Assembly: GCA_947584595.1 (NCBI GenBank)
Contig: CANPWP010000010.1
Span: forward strand, 1-59,315
Reading direction: 5' to 3'
Source: an uncultured Clostridia bacterium
Lineage (GTDB): Bacteria; Bacillota; Clostridia; Oscillospirales; Acutalibacteraceae
DNA length: 59,315 nt
Part shown: in pieces, positions 16,901-25,523 of the stretch
Position numbering within the stretch: position 1 is the stretch's first letter
How the letters are laid out: each line of letters opens with the position of its first letter
The notes under the pieces: generated by a model
What the model saw: the letters and a program-made list of their open reading frames with translations, nothing else
Database searches by the model: none
Told to the model about the DNA's origin: nothing
Translations under genes and position numbers: made by a program

Positions 16901-18106
16901 TTAATCAAAGAATTTTTCGTGAATTGCACTTACAGCCTTATCGGCGTCGTTAATATCAATAAGAACGGATACTTTGATTTCGCTTGTGCTTATCATACGA
17001 ATGTTAATCTGGTTGTCGTAAAGAGCTTCAAACATTTTTGTTGCAACGCCTGCGTGGCTTTCCATACCTGCACCGACAATAGAAATTTTAGCGACTTTGT
17101 CATCATAAAGAACATTTTCGGCACCAAAGGTTGAAACAAAATCGTTAAGCGCCTCAACAGCCTCAGAGCCTCTGTCTTTTGGAACTGTAAATGATATATC
17201 CTTTAAGCCGTCGTGACCGATTGACTGAAGAATAATATCAACATTTATTTCCTTAGCAGAAAGTTTTGAGAACAATTTAAAAGCAAGACCCGGCTTATCG
17301 GGAATACCCGTTACTGAAATTCTTGCTACATCTGTATCTTTAGCAACGCCGCTTATCAACATTTTTTCCATTTTAGATTTCTCCTTTACAATTGTACCGG
17401 GTGCTTTTGTCATACTTGAAAGCACTTCTAATTCAATATTATATTTTTTAGCCATTTCAACAGAACGGTTATTTAAAACCTGAGCGCCTAAAGTTGCAAG
17501 CTCAAGCATTTCGTCATAAGAAATTTCATCAAGTTTTTTAGCATTTTTAACTTTTCTCGGGTCTGCCGTGTAAACGCCCTCAACATCAGTGAAAATCTGA
17601 CAAAGGTCAGCGTGCATAGCTGCCGCAATAGCAACAGCGCTTGTATCTGAACCGCCTCTGCCTAATGTTGTAATATCATTATATTTGCTGATTCCTTGGA
17701 AGCCTGCGACAATAACAATTGATTTCTTGTCAAGTTCTTTTCTGATTCTGTCGGGAACTACCTTGCGTATTCTTGCAAATGTGTGTGCAGAAGTAGTTTC
17801 AAATCCTGCCTGCCAGCCAAGCAGAGAGACAACAGGAAATCCAAGCTTTTCAATAGCCATAGCAAGAAGTGAAATGGAGATCTGCTCTCCTGCGGCAAGA
17901 AGCATATCTTTTTCTCTTTTTGATGCCTTAGGATTGATTTCGTTAGCTTTTTCAATAAGGTCGTCTGTTGTATCGCCCTGAGCAGAAACAACAACTACTA
18001 CATCATTTCCTTTTTGGTAAGTATCGGTTACAATTTTTGCTACGTTCATGACACGTTCTGCATTTGCAACCGAACTTCCTCCAAACTTTTGAACGATTAA
18101 ACTCAT
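16901..18106 (-). CDS. lysC: Aspartate kinase
   Basis: Aspartokinase phosphorylates aspartate, the first step toward lysine, threonine, methionine and diaminopimelate. The 401 residues have the kinase domain (1-245) with VQKFGGSSVA at the N-terminus, GRGGSDTSAVAIAAAM near 152 and FTDVEGVYTADPR near 172, then two ACT domains (about 265-401) for feedback control. It is monofunctional. It starts 14 bp after hom and is co-transcribed with it. No lysine riboswitch or T-box is visible upstream of the pair. Confidence 0.97.
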   Translation of the reverse strand: MSLIVQKFGGSSVANAERVMNVAKIVTDTYQKGNDVVVVVSAQGDTTDDLIEKANEINPKASKREKDMLLAAGEQISISLLAMAIEKLGFPVVSLLGWQAGFETTSAHTFARIRKVVPDRIRKELDKKSIVIVAGFQGISKYNDITTLGRGGSDTSAVAIAAAMHADLCQIFTDVEGVYTADPRKVKNAKKLDEISYDEMLELATLGAQVLNNRSVEMAKKYNIELEVLSSMTKAPGTIVKEKSKMEKMLISGVAKDTDVARISVTGIPDKPGLAFKLFSKLSAKEINVDIILQSIGHDGLKDISFTVPKDRGSEAVEALNDFVSTFGAENVLYDDKVAKISIVGAGMESHAGVATKMFEALYDNQINIRMISTSEIKVSVLIDINDADKAVSAIHEKFFD

Positions 18107-18120
18107 ATATTATCCTCCAA

Positions 18121-19365
18121 TTACAAATTACCTATTCTGATTTGTGATAATACAATTATATTATCATTTTCAAGAAGCTGTATTTTATTTTCGATTTCTT
18201 CATAAGCCATTTCAGAGGTAACAAATGCAAATACATCATTTGCTGCATCGTTTCTTTCAATAGGCTTAATATTGCCGAATATCTCCTCAGCTTTAGAATA
18301 TGCAAATTCTTTGTTTTGTGACTTAGCTCTGATATACATAGAAGTCTGTGACTGAGTATATGGAATAATTTTTTCGTCCGTACCGTCAGTCCAGAATAAG
18401 TATTTTCTTGTTTTAAGATGTTTTACACAGTCAACAACATCGGCAACAACAGCGCTTGCCGTTGGGAGTTTTCCTGCACCCTTGCCGTAAAATACAACAT
18501 CGCCTGTGCAATCTCCTCTTACCATAATACCGTTAAATTCATTATCAATATTTGCAAGCTGACTGGAATTAGGAATCATCATAGGAGCAACAATTATATC
18601 TAATTTTCCGTTTTCAAGGCGCTTAACTCTTCCGATAAGCTTAATAACGCTATTATAGCTTTCGGCAAATTTAACATCGTCAAGAGTAATTTTTGTAATA
18701 CCCTCTGTATGTACAAACTCAGGGTAAACATGATTTCCGAAAGCAAGAGATGCAAGAATACAGATTTTTCTGCAGGCGTCGTGACCTTCAACATCTGCTT
18801 CGGGATTTCGCTCAGCAAAGCCTAAATCCTGTGCAAGCTTTAAAGCGTCGTCAAAGTTCATACCGTCTGTAATCATTTTAGTTAAAATAAAGTTTGTAGT
18901 ACCGTTTAAAATACCTGCTACTTCATCAACAATATTGGCAACAAGGCATTGGTTCATAGGTCTGATAATAGGAATACCGCCGCCGACGCTTGCTTCAAAT
19001 AAGAAGTTACAGTTTTGCTCTTTTGCAATAGAAAGAAGCTCTGCACCGTGTTTAGCAACAAGTTCTTTGTTTGAGGTAACTACGCTTTTGCCTGCAAGCA
19101 GGCATTTTTTAACGTAATCATAAGCAGGATTAGTTCCGCCCATAACCTCAACAACGATTCTGATTTCACGGTCATTTAAAATTTCATCAAAGTTTTTTGT
19201 GAATCGGTCAGCAAGGGGACTGTCGGGAAATTCCCTTAAATCAAGAATTTTCTTGATATAAATTTCTTCTCCTACGCTGTTAAAAAGTTTATTTTTGTGA
19301 GTTGTAATTATTTCAGCTACTCCTGAACCTACAACACCGTGTCCCATAATTGCAACAGACACCAT
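18121..19365 (-). CDS. hom: Homoserine dehydrogenase
   Basis: Reduces aspartate semialdehyde to homoserine with NAD(P)H, the branch to threonine and methionine. The 414 residues begin with the Rossmann motif AIMGHGVVGSGVAEII; the catalytic region shows VVTSNKELVAKHG and GILNGTTNFILTKM, and a C-terminal ACT-like domain follows (about 335-414). The ATG at 19365 is preferred over 19374 because AAAGGA directly abuts the latter. Transcription appears to start about 24 bases upstream, from a promoter whose -35 lies in the terminal repeat of a MITE-like element. Confidence 0.97.
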   Translation of the reverse strand: MVSVAIMGHGVVGSGVAEIITTHKNKLFNSVGEEIYIKKILDLREFPDSPLADRFTKNFDEILNDREIRIVVEVMGGTNPAYDYVKKCLLAGKSVVTSNKELVAKHGAELLSIAKEQNCNFLFEASVGGGIPIIRPMNQCLVANIVDEVAGILNGTTNFILTKMITDGMNFDDALKLAQDLGFAERNPEADVEGHDACRKICILASLAFGNHVYPEFVHTEGITKITLDDVKFAESYNSVIKLIGRVKRLENGKLDIIVAPMMIPNSSQLANIDNEFNGIMVRGDCTGDVVFYGKGAGKLPTASAVVADVVDCVKHLKTRKYLFWTDGTDEKIIPYTQSQTSMYIRAKSQNKEFAYSKAEEIFGNIKPIERNDAANDVFAFVTSEMAYEEIENKIQLLENDNIIVLSQIRIGNL

Positions 19366-19395
19366 CTTAATCATTCCTTTCAGGGATATGTTTTT

Positions 19396-19424
19396 ATTTT
19401 ATAGGTATTAATATTAAACTGCAA
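19396..19424 (-). promoter_or_regulatory. Promoter of hom-lysC with its -35 in the repeat element
   Basis: On the minus strand TTGCAG (19424-19419), 17 bp, TAAAAT (19401-19396). The -35 lies within the left terminal inverted repeat of the element at 19406-19571; the -10 lies outside it. The predicted leader is about 24 bases. Confidence 0.5.
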
Positions 19425-19571
19425 TTAAAAAGTAAATATTTTTGAGGCATATTTGCATTATATATTGTGACCATTCCTCGAAAAGTGACAGTTTTTCTGT
19501 AGTATTGCACTTGTCTAATACAAAATCTGCTCTGGATTCTTATCTCGTTTTTAATTGACGTTTATTATAAA
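19406..19571 (+). mobile_element. MITE-like element copy A
   Basis: A ~166-bp AT-rich element with terminal inverted repeats: ATATTAAACTGCAATTAAAAA on the left against the complement of the right end matches at 18 of 21 positions. The interior (GGCATATTTG.., CCTCGAAAAG.., CAGTTTTTCTG) aligns with the copy at 54844-55010. It has no coding potential, so it would be non-autonomous. Confidence 0.65.
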
Positions 19572-19633
19572 GCATAAATAAATTATTATGCAAATTATTA
19601 TACAAATATTACGCAAAAATTTCTAAACGATGA

Positions 19634-22072
19634 TTATGCGGCTTCTCCTCCGGCATTTGAAGATTCGCCGTTTCCGCCGCCGTTATCTTCGCCGTTATTT
19701 TCTCCGGAGTTATTTCCGTCATCAGGATTTTCCGTGCTATCGCTTCCGTCGCCGGGATTTTCCGTGCTGTCGTTTCCTTCATCTCCATTTGGGGAGCTTG
19801 AATCGTCATTAGGAGAATTTGCATCTTCACCATTATCTGTGTTATCTCCTGAATTATCGTCATAGTCCGAATCGCCGCTGTCGTCATCTTGACCTTGCGG
19901 GGATACATCATTGCCGTAAAGAGCGTAATCAACATAACTTCCTGAATATCGAGGCATATTGTCCTCGGTATAATATCCTAAGTATCTGTCTGAACCGTAA
20001 GAGGAAATCTGTCCGTCATAAGGCGAATAGTAAGATTCAACAATGCTTGCGGGCTTTACATATTCTTTAGGAGCCTTGTCCTTAAGATATTCTTCCATAA
20101 TAAGTTTAAAGTTTGTTGTAGGAACACTCTGTCCGTTTACGGAAATTGTCTGAGGAGTATCAAAGCCTGCCCATATTGCAAGAACTGCATAAGGTGATAT
20201 ACCGCAGAACCAAGAATCTTTGTCCTCGTCAGTTGTACCAGTTTTGCCTATAATATCCCAGCCTGAAATTCTTGTACTGCCTGCACGTGTATTTACGGAG
20301 TATGTTACATTGTAATGAAGGAGTCTGTTCATGATATATGCAGTTTCGGGAGAATAAGCCTGTTTTGGAATATTATCCTGAGGACTTAAAATTATATTGT
20401 CATCTGCATCTGTTACATAATAATAGGTATAAGGTTCATAATATAAGCCTCCATTTCCCATATATGTGTAGGCGGCAGCCATTTCCGTTACTGTTACACC
20501 GCCGTTAAGACCACCTATTGAAAGACCGCCGATGTTAAATTTATCTTCTTCACTTAAATTTCTGAATCCCATAAAGGTGACAACCTGATCATATGCGTTC
20601 TCCGGTTCTATCATTTTCATAACCTGAGCCGCTGTACCGTTAGAAGAAATCTCGATAGCGTCAGGTAAAAGCATATTTCCTTTATATCCTGGATACCAGT
20701 TATCCGGACCGGATTGATATTCGCCGTCAACTATTTTATATTTTTCAATAGGAGCATCCTGCACAAATGAAGAATAATAAAGCTCCTTTCTTTCAATTGC
20801 ATAAGGATAAACAACAACAGGCTTTATTGAAGAACCCGGCTGTAAGACAGCGTCTGTAGCTCGGCTGAATACAAGGTCGCCCATTTTCTTTACCGAACTG
20901 CCCGCTGTTGCGATAACACGCCCGTCAAGTCCCATTAAGCACATACCTGTCTGCAACCCGGGGTCATAGCTTTTATCAATATTTATAGCTGCATCTTCAA
21001 CAAATTTCTGCATTTTTACATCCATAGCAGAATAGATTTTAAGACCTTCGGTAAAAATCATATCTTCAGCAGCATTTTTGCTTATGTTGTAATATTTAGC
21101 AAGATCTCTTTTAAGGTCGTCAAAAAGCTGTTCGTGATACCAGTTTCTTGTTGCTGCTTCCTCTTCATCGTTGTCGTCATCGTCATTATCATCAGGGTCA
21201 ACGAATGTCATAATTTCTGATTCCTTCATGGCCTGATTGTATTCGTCTTCTGTTATCATTCCCTGTCCGTACATTTCATCCAAAACAGTTTCACGCCTTA
21301 TTTTATTGTTTTCGGGATAAATTAACGGATTCCACTTTGAAGGGTTCTGGGTAATGCCTGCAATTGCAGCACATTCTGCTATTGAACATTCCGATATTGA
21401 TTTTCCGAAATATGTTTGAGAAGCAGTTTCAACTCCCTGACAGTTACTGCCAAAGTTTACCACATTCAAATACGCTTCAAGAATTTGATCCTTTGTGTAT
21501 TCCTGCTCAAGCTTTAATGCAGTAACGATTTCACGGATTTTTCTTGTCAGGCTGACGTCATTATCGTCTTTAATGTTTTTTATCAGCTGTTGAGTAAGAG
21601 TAGAACCGCCGTAATTGTCGGTACCTGTTGCAAGGCTCAAAAATGCACCAAAGGTTCTTGTCCAGTCAACGCCGTGATGATCATAAAAACGCTTGTCCTC
21701 AATTGCAACCATTGCGTCTTTCATCGCCTTGGGCATATTGTCAAAGCTTATCCATACACGGTTTTCATCTCTGTACAGCGCCTGATATTCTTCAAATTCT
21801 CCGGTATCCTCACTTTTAACGTAAATATGGCTTGTCTGATTAAGCTCCTTTGCTTTGAGGTTAATACCGGTGGGTTCAGCGGAAATTCCTGCAATGTAAA
21901 CAATCATAGATATTCCAATTATTATAAATGCAGTTACAAAAACCATAAATATAGTAAGTATCATTTTAAATAATGTTTTAAAGAAGGCGCCTACAGGATT
22001 TTTCTTAGGCGGGAGATTCAGGTCCGAAGGCTCATTTTTTTCTACATATTGACTGATATCGGTTTCACGCAT
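19634..22072 (-). CDS. Class A penicillin-binding protein (PBP1A type)
   Basis: Bifunctional peptidoglycan synthase, 812 residues. Cytosolic tail (1-37), one membrane helix (about 38-62), glycosyltransferase domain (about 85-260) with catalytic Glu125 in EDKRFYDHHG and GGSTLTQQLIKN. The transpeptidase domain (about 345-660) has SSIK (Ser414, Lys417), SSN (476-478) and KTG (610-612). An acidic insert (DPDDNDDDDNDEEE, about 292-305) separates the domains. From about 715 a ~95-residue tail is almost wholly Asp, Asn, Gly, Ser and Glu. A GG..TATAAT extended -10 at 22155-22150 probably drives it. Confidence 0.96.
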   Translation of the reverse strand: MRETDISQYVEKNEPSDLNLPPKKNPVGAFFKTLFKMILTIFMVFVTAFIIIGISMIVYIAGISAEPTGINLKAKELNQTSHIYVKSEDTGEFEEYQALYRDENRVWISFDNMPKAMKDAMVAIEDKRFYDHHGVDWTRTFGAFLSLATGTDNYGGSTLTQQLIKNIKDDNDVSLTRKIREIVTALKLEQEYTKDQILEAYLNVVNFGSNCQGVETASQTYFGKSISECSIAECAAIAGITQNPSKWNPLIYPENNKIRRETVLDEMYGQGMITEDEYNQAMKESEIMTFVDPDDNDDDDNDEEEAATRNWYHEQLFDDLKRDLAKYYNISKNAAEDMIFTEGLKIYSAMDVKMQKFVEDAAINIDKSYDPGLQTGMCLMGLDGRVIATAGSSVKKMGDLVFSRATDAVLQPGSSIKPVVVYPYAIERKELYYSSFVQDAPIEKYKIVDGEYQSGPDNWYPGYKGNMLLPDAIEISSNGTAAQVMKMIEPENAYDQVVTFMGFRNLSEEDKFNIGGLSIGGLNGGVTVTEMAAAYTYMGNGGLYYEPYTYYYVTDADDNIILSPQDNIPKQAYSPETAYIMNRLLHYNVTYSVNTRAGSTRISGWDIIGKTGTTDEDKDSWFCGISPYAVLAIWAGFDTPQTISVNGQSVPTTNFKLIMEEYLKDKAPKEYVKPASIVESYYSPYDGQISSYGSDRYLGYYTEDNMPRYSGSYVDYALYGNDVSPQGQDDDSGDSDYDDNSGDNTDNGEDANSPNDDSSSPNGDEGNDSTENPGDGSDSTENPDDGNNSGENNGEDNGGGNGESSNAGGEAA

Positions 22073-22149
22073 ATGTTAAACCTCCTTAACTAAATTAAAA
22101 CAAATAAGTAAAATACAAATAAACATTAGTTTCCACATTAATAAAAAAT

Positions 22150-22155
22150 ATTATA
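22150..22155 (-). promoter_or_regulatory. Extended -10 element for the PBP gene
   Basis: Minus strand TGGTATAAT; no good -35 is seen, consistent with an extended -10 promoter. It is about 78 bp before the ATG at 22072. Confidence 0.4.
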
Positions 22156-22292
22156 CCATTATTCTGCAAAAAAATAAACATTTTTTTAATTTAATTTTTC
22201 GTTAATATAAATAAAGATTAAAGGAAGCAGTTTTTAAAAAAATATGAATAATAGCACAAATTTACGAAAAAATAGCTTTTGAGGTGAAAGTA

Positions 22293-22613
22293 ATGAAGCA
22301 ACTGATTTTATTTACCGGTATTATTTTGTTATCGTGCGTAATAGTATCGTCAGTAGTTATTCCTGCAAAGGCCGACAATGAAAATATTGAAATGCTCACT
22401 GAGGCTATAGAGGAATCGCAAGAAGATGTTTATGTGCTTAAAAATAACGAAGGAATGCTTTGTGTATATGAGAAAGGTGAGGACAAGCCTGTTTTAAATA
22501 CCGATACCAATGTTTCTGTTTTGCCGAAAGAGGATCAGAAAAAGCTGGAGGAAGGAATAGAGGTTACCGGAGAAAAGGCACTGCATAAGGCATTAGAAGA
22601 TTATTGCAGTTAA
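22293..22613 (+). CDS. Small secreted or membrane-anchored protein of unknown function
   Basis: 106 residues: an N-terminal hydrophobic helix (about 4-27, signal or anchor ending near AKA), then about 78 acidic residues with VYVLKNNEGMLCVYEKG and LPKEDQKKLEEGIEV. This pattern recurs in small clostridial proteins that resemble the C-terminal half of BofC, a sporulation checkpoint protein; the link is tentative. ATG at 22293 is chosen because GAGGTG lies six bases before it. It stands alone, divergent from the PBP gene. Confidence 0.75.
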   Translation: MKQLILFTGIILLSCVIVSSVVIPAKADNENIEMLTEAIEESQEDVYVLKNNEGMLCVYEKGEDKPVLNTDTNVSVLPKEDQKKLEEGIEVTGEKALHKALEDYCS

Positions 22614-22669
22614 CTTATAATTATGCAAAATAAGAAAATTAATTGACGCTCTTCATTTGATTTATATGT

Positions 22670-22698
22670 TGACTTTTACTTAATAAAATAGTAAAATT
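22670..22698 (+). promoter_or_regulatory. Probable promoter of the fatty-acid operon
   Basis: TTGACT (22670-22675), 17 bp, TAAAAT (22693-22698). It would leave a ~185-base leader before fabK. I see no FapR or FabT operator that I can defend. Confidence 0.5.
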
Positions 22699-22889
22699 TA
22701 TTTGTTATTGTGGTTTTCTATGCTTACTTAAGGGGTCTGCCTCGGAAATATTTTAATAGTTTTTGTAATATATGCTGATATCTTGCAAGGTGAGCAGAAA
22801 ATACCGCATTTATTTTTCCTTTTTCATAAATTGCATTAAAAATTTTTATTAAGTTTTAAGTTCAAAATTAAATTACGGGAGCGTTACAT

Positions 22890-23840
22890 ATGATTTCAAC
22901 AGTTATAAATCAGGAATTAGGTCTTGAATTTCCGATATTTCAGGGCGGTATGGCTTGGGTAGCAGATGCTTCTCTTGCGGCAGGAGTTTCCAATGCAGGA
23001 GGTTTGGGTATCATTGCCGCTATGAATTCAAACGGAGAACAGCTCAGAGAAGAAATAAGAAAATGCAGACAAATGACCGATAAGGTATTCGGCGTAAATA
23101 TTATGCTTATGAGTCCCTTTGTTGAAGAAGTTGCCAAGGTTGTTGTTGAAGAAAAAGTTCAGGTTTTAACAACAGGTGCAGGCAATCCGGGTAAATATAT
23201 GAAAGCGTGGAATGAAGCAGGAATCAAGGTAATTCCTGTTGTTCCGTCAGTTGCCCTTGCAAAAATGGCGCAGAGAAACGGCGCTTATGCAGTTATTGCA
23301 GAAGGCGGCGAAAGCGGCGGTCATGTCGGCGATTTAACAACAATGGCTCTTGTTCCGCAGGTAGTTGACGCAGTAGATATTCCCGTAATTGCCGCAGGCG
23401 GTATTGCAGACGGCAGACAGGTTGCCGCAGCATTTATGTTAGGTGCAGTTGGAATTCAGGTTGGTACTCGTTTTCTCGTTGCAAACGAATGTACAATCAG
23501 TCAGGAATATAAAGATAAAATCATAAAAGCAAAGGATATTGATACAGTTGTAACAGGAAAGCGTTTGGGACATCCTGTTCGTTCAATTAAGAACAGCTTT
23601 ATAAGAGAATATCAGAAATGTGAATATGACAGGTCATCCTGCGATGATGAAACTCTTGAACAGATGGCGGCAGGAAAGTTAAGAATAGCCGCAAGAGAAG
23701 GCGATGTATCAAACGGATGCGTACTTGCAGGTCAGGTGGCTTCAATGGTAAAAAAGGAACAGCCTGCAAGAGAAATAATTGAAGAAATGTTTGCTCATGC
23801 AGAAGAAGTGTTAGGCGGTGCGTCAAAATGGGTAAAATAG
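22890..23840 (+). CDS. fabK: Enoyl-ACP reductase II (FMN-dependent)
   Basis: FabK catalyses the last reduction of each fatty-acid elongation cycle using NAD(P)H and FMN. The 316-residue TIM barrel shows FPIFQGGMAWVADASLAAGV, SNAGGLGIIAAM, EGGESGGHVG, IPVIAAGGIADGRQ and GVQ-like GIQVGTRFL, all characteristic of FabK and distinguishing it from nitronate monooxygenases by operon context. It replaces FabI, so the organism should be insensitive to triclosan-type inhibitors (inference). It is the first gene of the operon and overlaps fabD by 13 bp. Confidence 0.96.
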   Translation: MISTVINQELGLEFPIFQGGMAWVADASLAAGVSNAGGLGIIAAMNSNGEQLREEIRKCRQMTDKVFGVNIMLMSPFVEEVAKVVVEEKVQVLTTGAGNPGKYMKAWNEAGIKVIPVVPSVALAKMAQRNGAYAVIAEGGESGGHVGDLTTMALVPQVVDAVDIPVIAAGGIADGRQVAAAFMLGAVGIQVGTRFLVANECTISQEYKDKIIKAKDIDTVVTGKRLGHPVRSIKNSFIREYQKCEYDRSSCDDETLEQMAAGKLRIAAREGDVSNGCVLAGQVASMVKKEQPAREIIEEMFAHAEEVLGGASKWVK

Positions 23841-24730
23841 CATTTGTTTTCTCAGGACAGGGCGCTCAGTACACAGGTATGGGAAAGGAGCTTTATGAGG
23901 CTTCACCCGCTGCAAAAAAAGTATTTGATATGGCGGACAGCATCAGAGAAAATACGTCCAAACAGTGCTTTGAATCAGATGTTTCGGAGCTTTCACAAAC
24001 AGTAAATACACAGCCATGTGTTTTTACGGCAGATTTAGCTGCGGCCTGTGCAGTTGCGGAAAAGGGCATTAAACCTGATTTTGTAGCAGGGTTTTCACTC
24101 GGAGAAATTGCCGCTCTTGCATTTTCTCAGATGATGTCTTATGAGGATGCTTTTAGGCTTGTTTGCAAAAGAGGCGAGCTTATGGATGAAGCCGCACATA
24201 AAAATAAAGGCACAATGCTTGCAGTAATGAAAATTACACCTCAGCAGACAGAAGAAATTTGCTCAAAATTTGAAAAGACATACCCCGTAAACTATAACAG
24301 CCCTGCTCAAACGGTTGTTGCGACAACCGAAGAAAACGCAGACGCAGTAATTGAAGCTGTAACAGAGGCAAAGGGCAGAGCTAAAAAGCTTGCAGTAAGC
24401 GGAGCTTTTCATTCGCCCTTTATGAGTGAAGCCGCTGACGGTTTATATAAATATTTAAGCGATAAAACAATTTCAGACCCTTGTGTTCCAGTATATTCAA
24501 ACTTTACGGCAGAGCCATATTCAGGGGATTATAAAAAGCTTATAAAGTCGCAGGTAGAAAACCCCGTTAAATGGCAGAAAATCGTTGAAAACCTGATAGC
24601 ACAAGGCACAGATACATTTATTGAAGTAGGCGTTGGCAAAACTCTCACAGGTCTTATTAAAAGAATAAACGGAGATGTTAAGTCAATAAAGGTAGAAAAT
24701 AAAGCAGACCTTGATGCTTTAGAAATATAA
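23828..24730 (+). CDS. fabD: Malonyl-CoA:ACP transacylase
   Basis: Transfers malonyl from CoA to acyl carrier protein. 300 residues, normal length. GQGAQYTGMG at 10-19, the nucleophile motif GFSLGEIAAL with Ser90, Arg115-region VCKRGELMDEA, and the catalytic His in SGAFHSPFM near 195. It overlaps the end of fabK, which suggests translational coupling, and precedes fabG by 32 bp. Confidence 0.97.
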   Translation: MGKIAFVFSGQGAQYTGMGKELYEASPAAKKVFDMADSIRENTSKQCFESDVSELSQTVNTQPCVFTADLAAACAVAEKGIKPDFVAGFSLGEIAALAFSQMMSYEDAFRLVCKRGELMDEAAHKNKGTMLAVMKITPQQTEEICSKFEKTYPVNYNSPAQTVVATTEENADAVIEAVTEAKGRAKKLAVSGAFHSPFMSEAADGLYKYLSDKTISDPCVPVYSNFTAEPYSGDYKKLIKSQVENPVKWQKIVENLIAQGTDTFIEVGVGKTLTGLIKRINGDVKSIKVENKADLDALEI

Positions 24731-24762
24731 AAGTTTATATGATAAAACGAAGGAGAATATTT

Positions 24763-25506
24763 ATGAGTCTTGAAAATAAAACAGCAGTTGTTACAGGCGG
24801 TTCAAGAGGTATCGGAGAAGCAGTTGCATTAAAGCTTGCAGGAATGGGAGCAAATATTGCAATTGTATATGTGGGTGATGAGAGCGAAGGCAAAGCAGCG
24901 AAGGAAAAGGTTGAGGCTTTAGGCGTGAAAACAGAGCTTTACTACTGTGATGTTTCAAACTTTGAAGAGTCAAAGAGAACAGTAGATAAAATTCTTGAGG
25001 ACTTTGGTTCAATTGATATTCTTGTAAATAACGCAGGAATTACCCGTGACAACCTTGTTTTGAAAATGGATGAAAAAGACTTTGACGCAGTTATCAGCGT
25101 AAACCTTAAGGGTGCGTTTAATATGATCAAGCATACATATTCTCACTTTATGAGAAAAAGAAGCGGTAAAATTGTAAATGTAGCTTCTGTTGTTGGAATT
25201 AACGGAAATGCAGGTCAGGCTAACTATTCGGCTTCTAAGGCAGGCATTATCGGCATGACAAAATCGGTAGCAAAAGAGCTTGCAGGCAGGGGTGTAACCG
25301 TAAATGCAGTTGCCCCCGGATTTATTGATACAAGTATGACAGGCGTACTGCCTGAAAAGGTAAGAAAAGAAATGTCGGCAGGAATCCCTATGAAGAGAAT
25401 CGGTCTGCCTGAAGATGTAGCAAATGTTATATCTTTCCTTTGCAGTGAAGAGTCATCATATGTAACAGGAGAGGTTATTCGTGTTGACGGCGGAATGGCA
25501 ATGTAA
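24763..25506 (+). CDS. fabG: 3-oxoacyl-ACP reductase
   Basis: NADPH-dependent reduction of 3-ketoacyl-ACP. The 247-residue short-chain dehydrogenase has the cofactor motif TGGSRGIGEA (11-20), NNAG (89-92) and the catalytic Ser142, Tyr155, Lys159 (YSASK). The ATG at 24763 follows AAGGAGA by seven bases and is preferred over an upstream ATG at 24739. Confidence 0.97.
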   Translation: MSLENKTAVVTGGSRGIGEAVALKLAGMGANIAIVYVGDESEGKAAKEKVEALGVKTELYYCDVSNFEESKRTVDKILEDFGSIDILVNNAGITRDNLVLKMDEKDFDAVISVNLKGAFNMIKHTYSHFMRKRSGKIVNVASVVGINGNAGQANYSASKAGIIGMTKSVAKELAGRGVTVNAVAPGFIDTSMTGVLPEKVRKEMSAGIPMKRIGLPEDVANVISFLCSEESSYVTGEVIRVDGGMAM

Positions 25507-25523
25507 TTAAAAAGGAGTTAATT

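Noticed and set aside
19366..19633. A lysine riboswitch or T-box upstream of hom-lysC
   Set aside because: The region is filled by the MITE-like element; no T-box sequence or lysine aptamer core is present, and the likely promoter lies 24 bases before the start.
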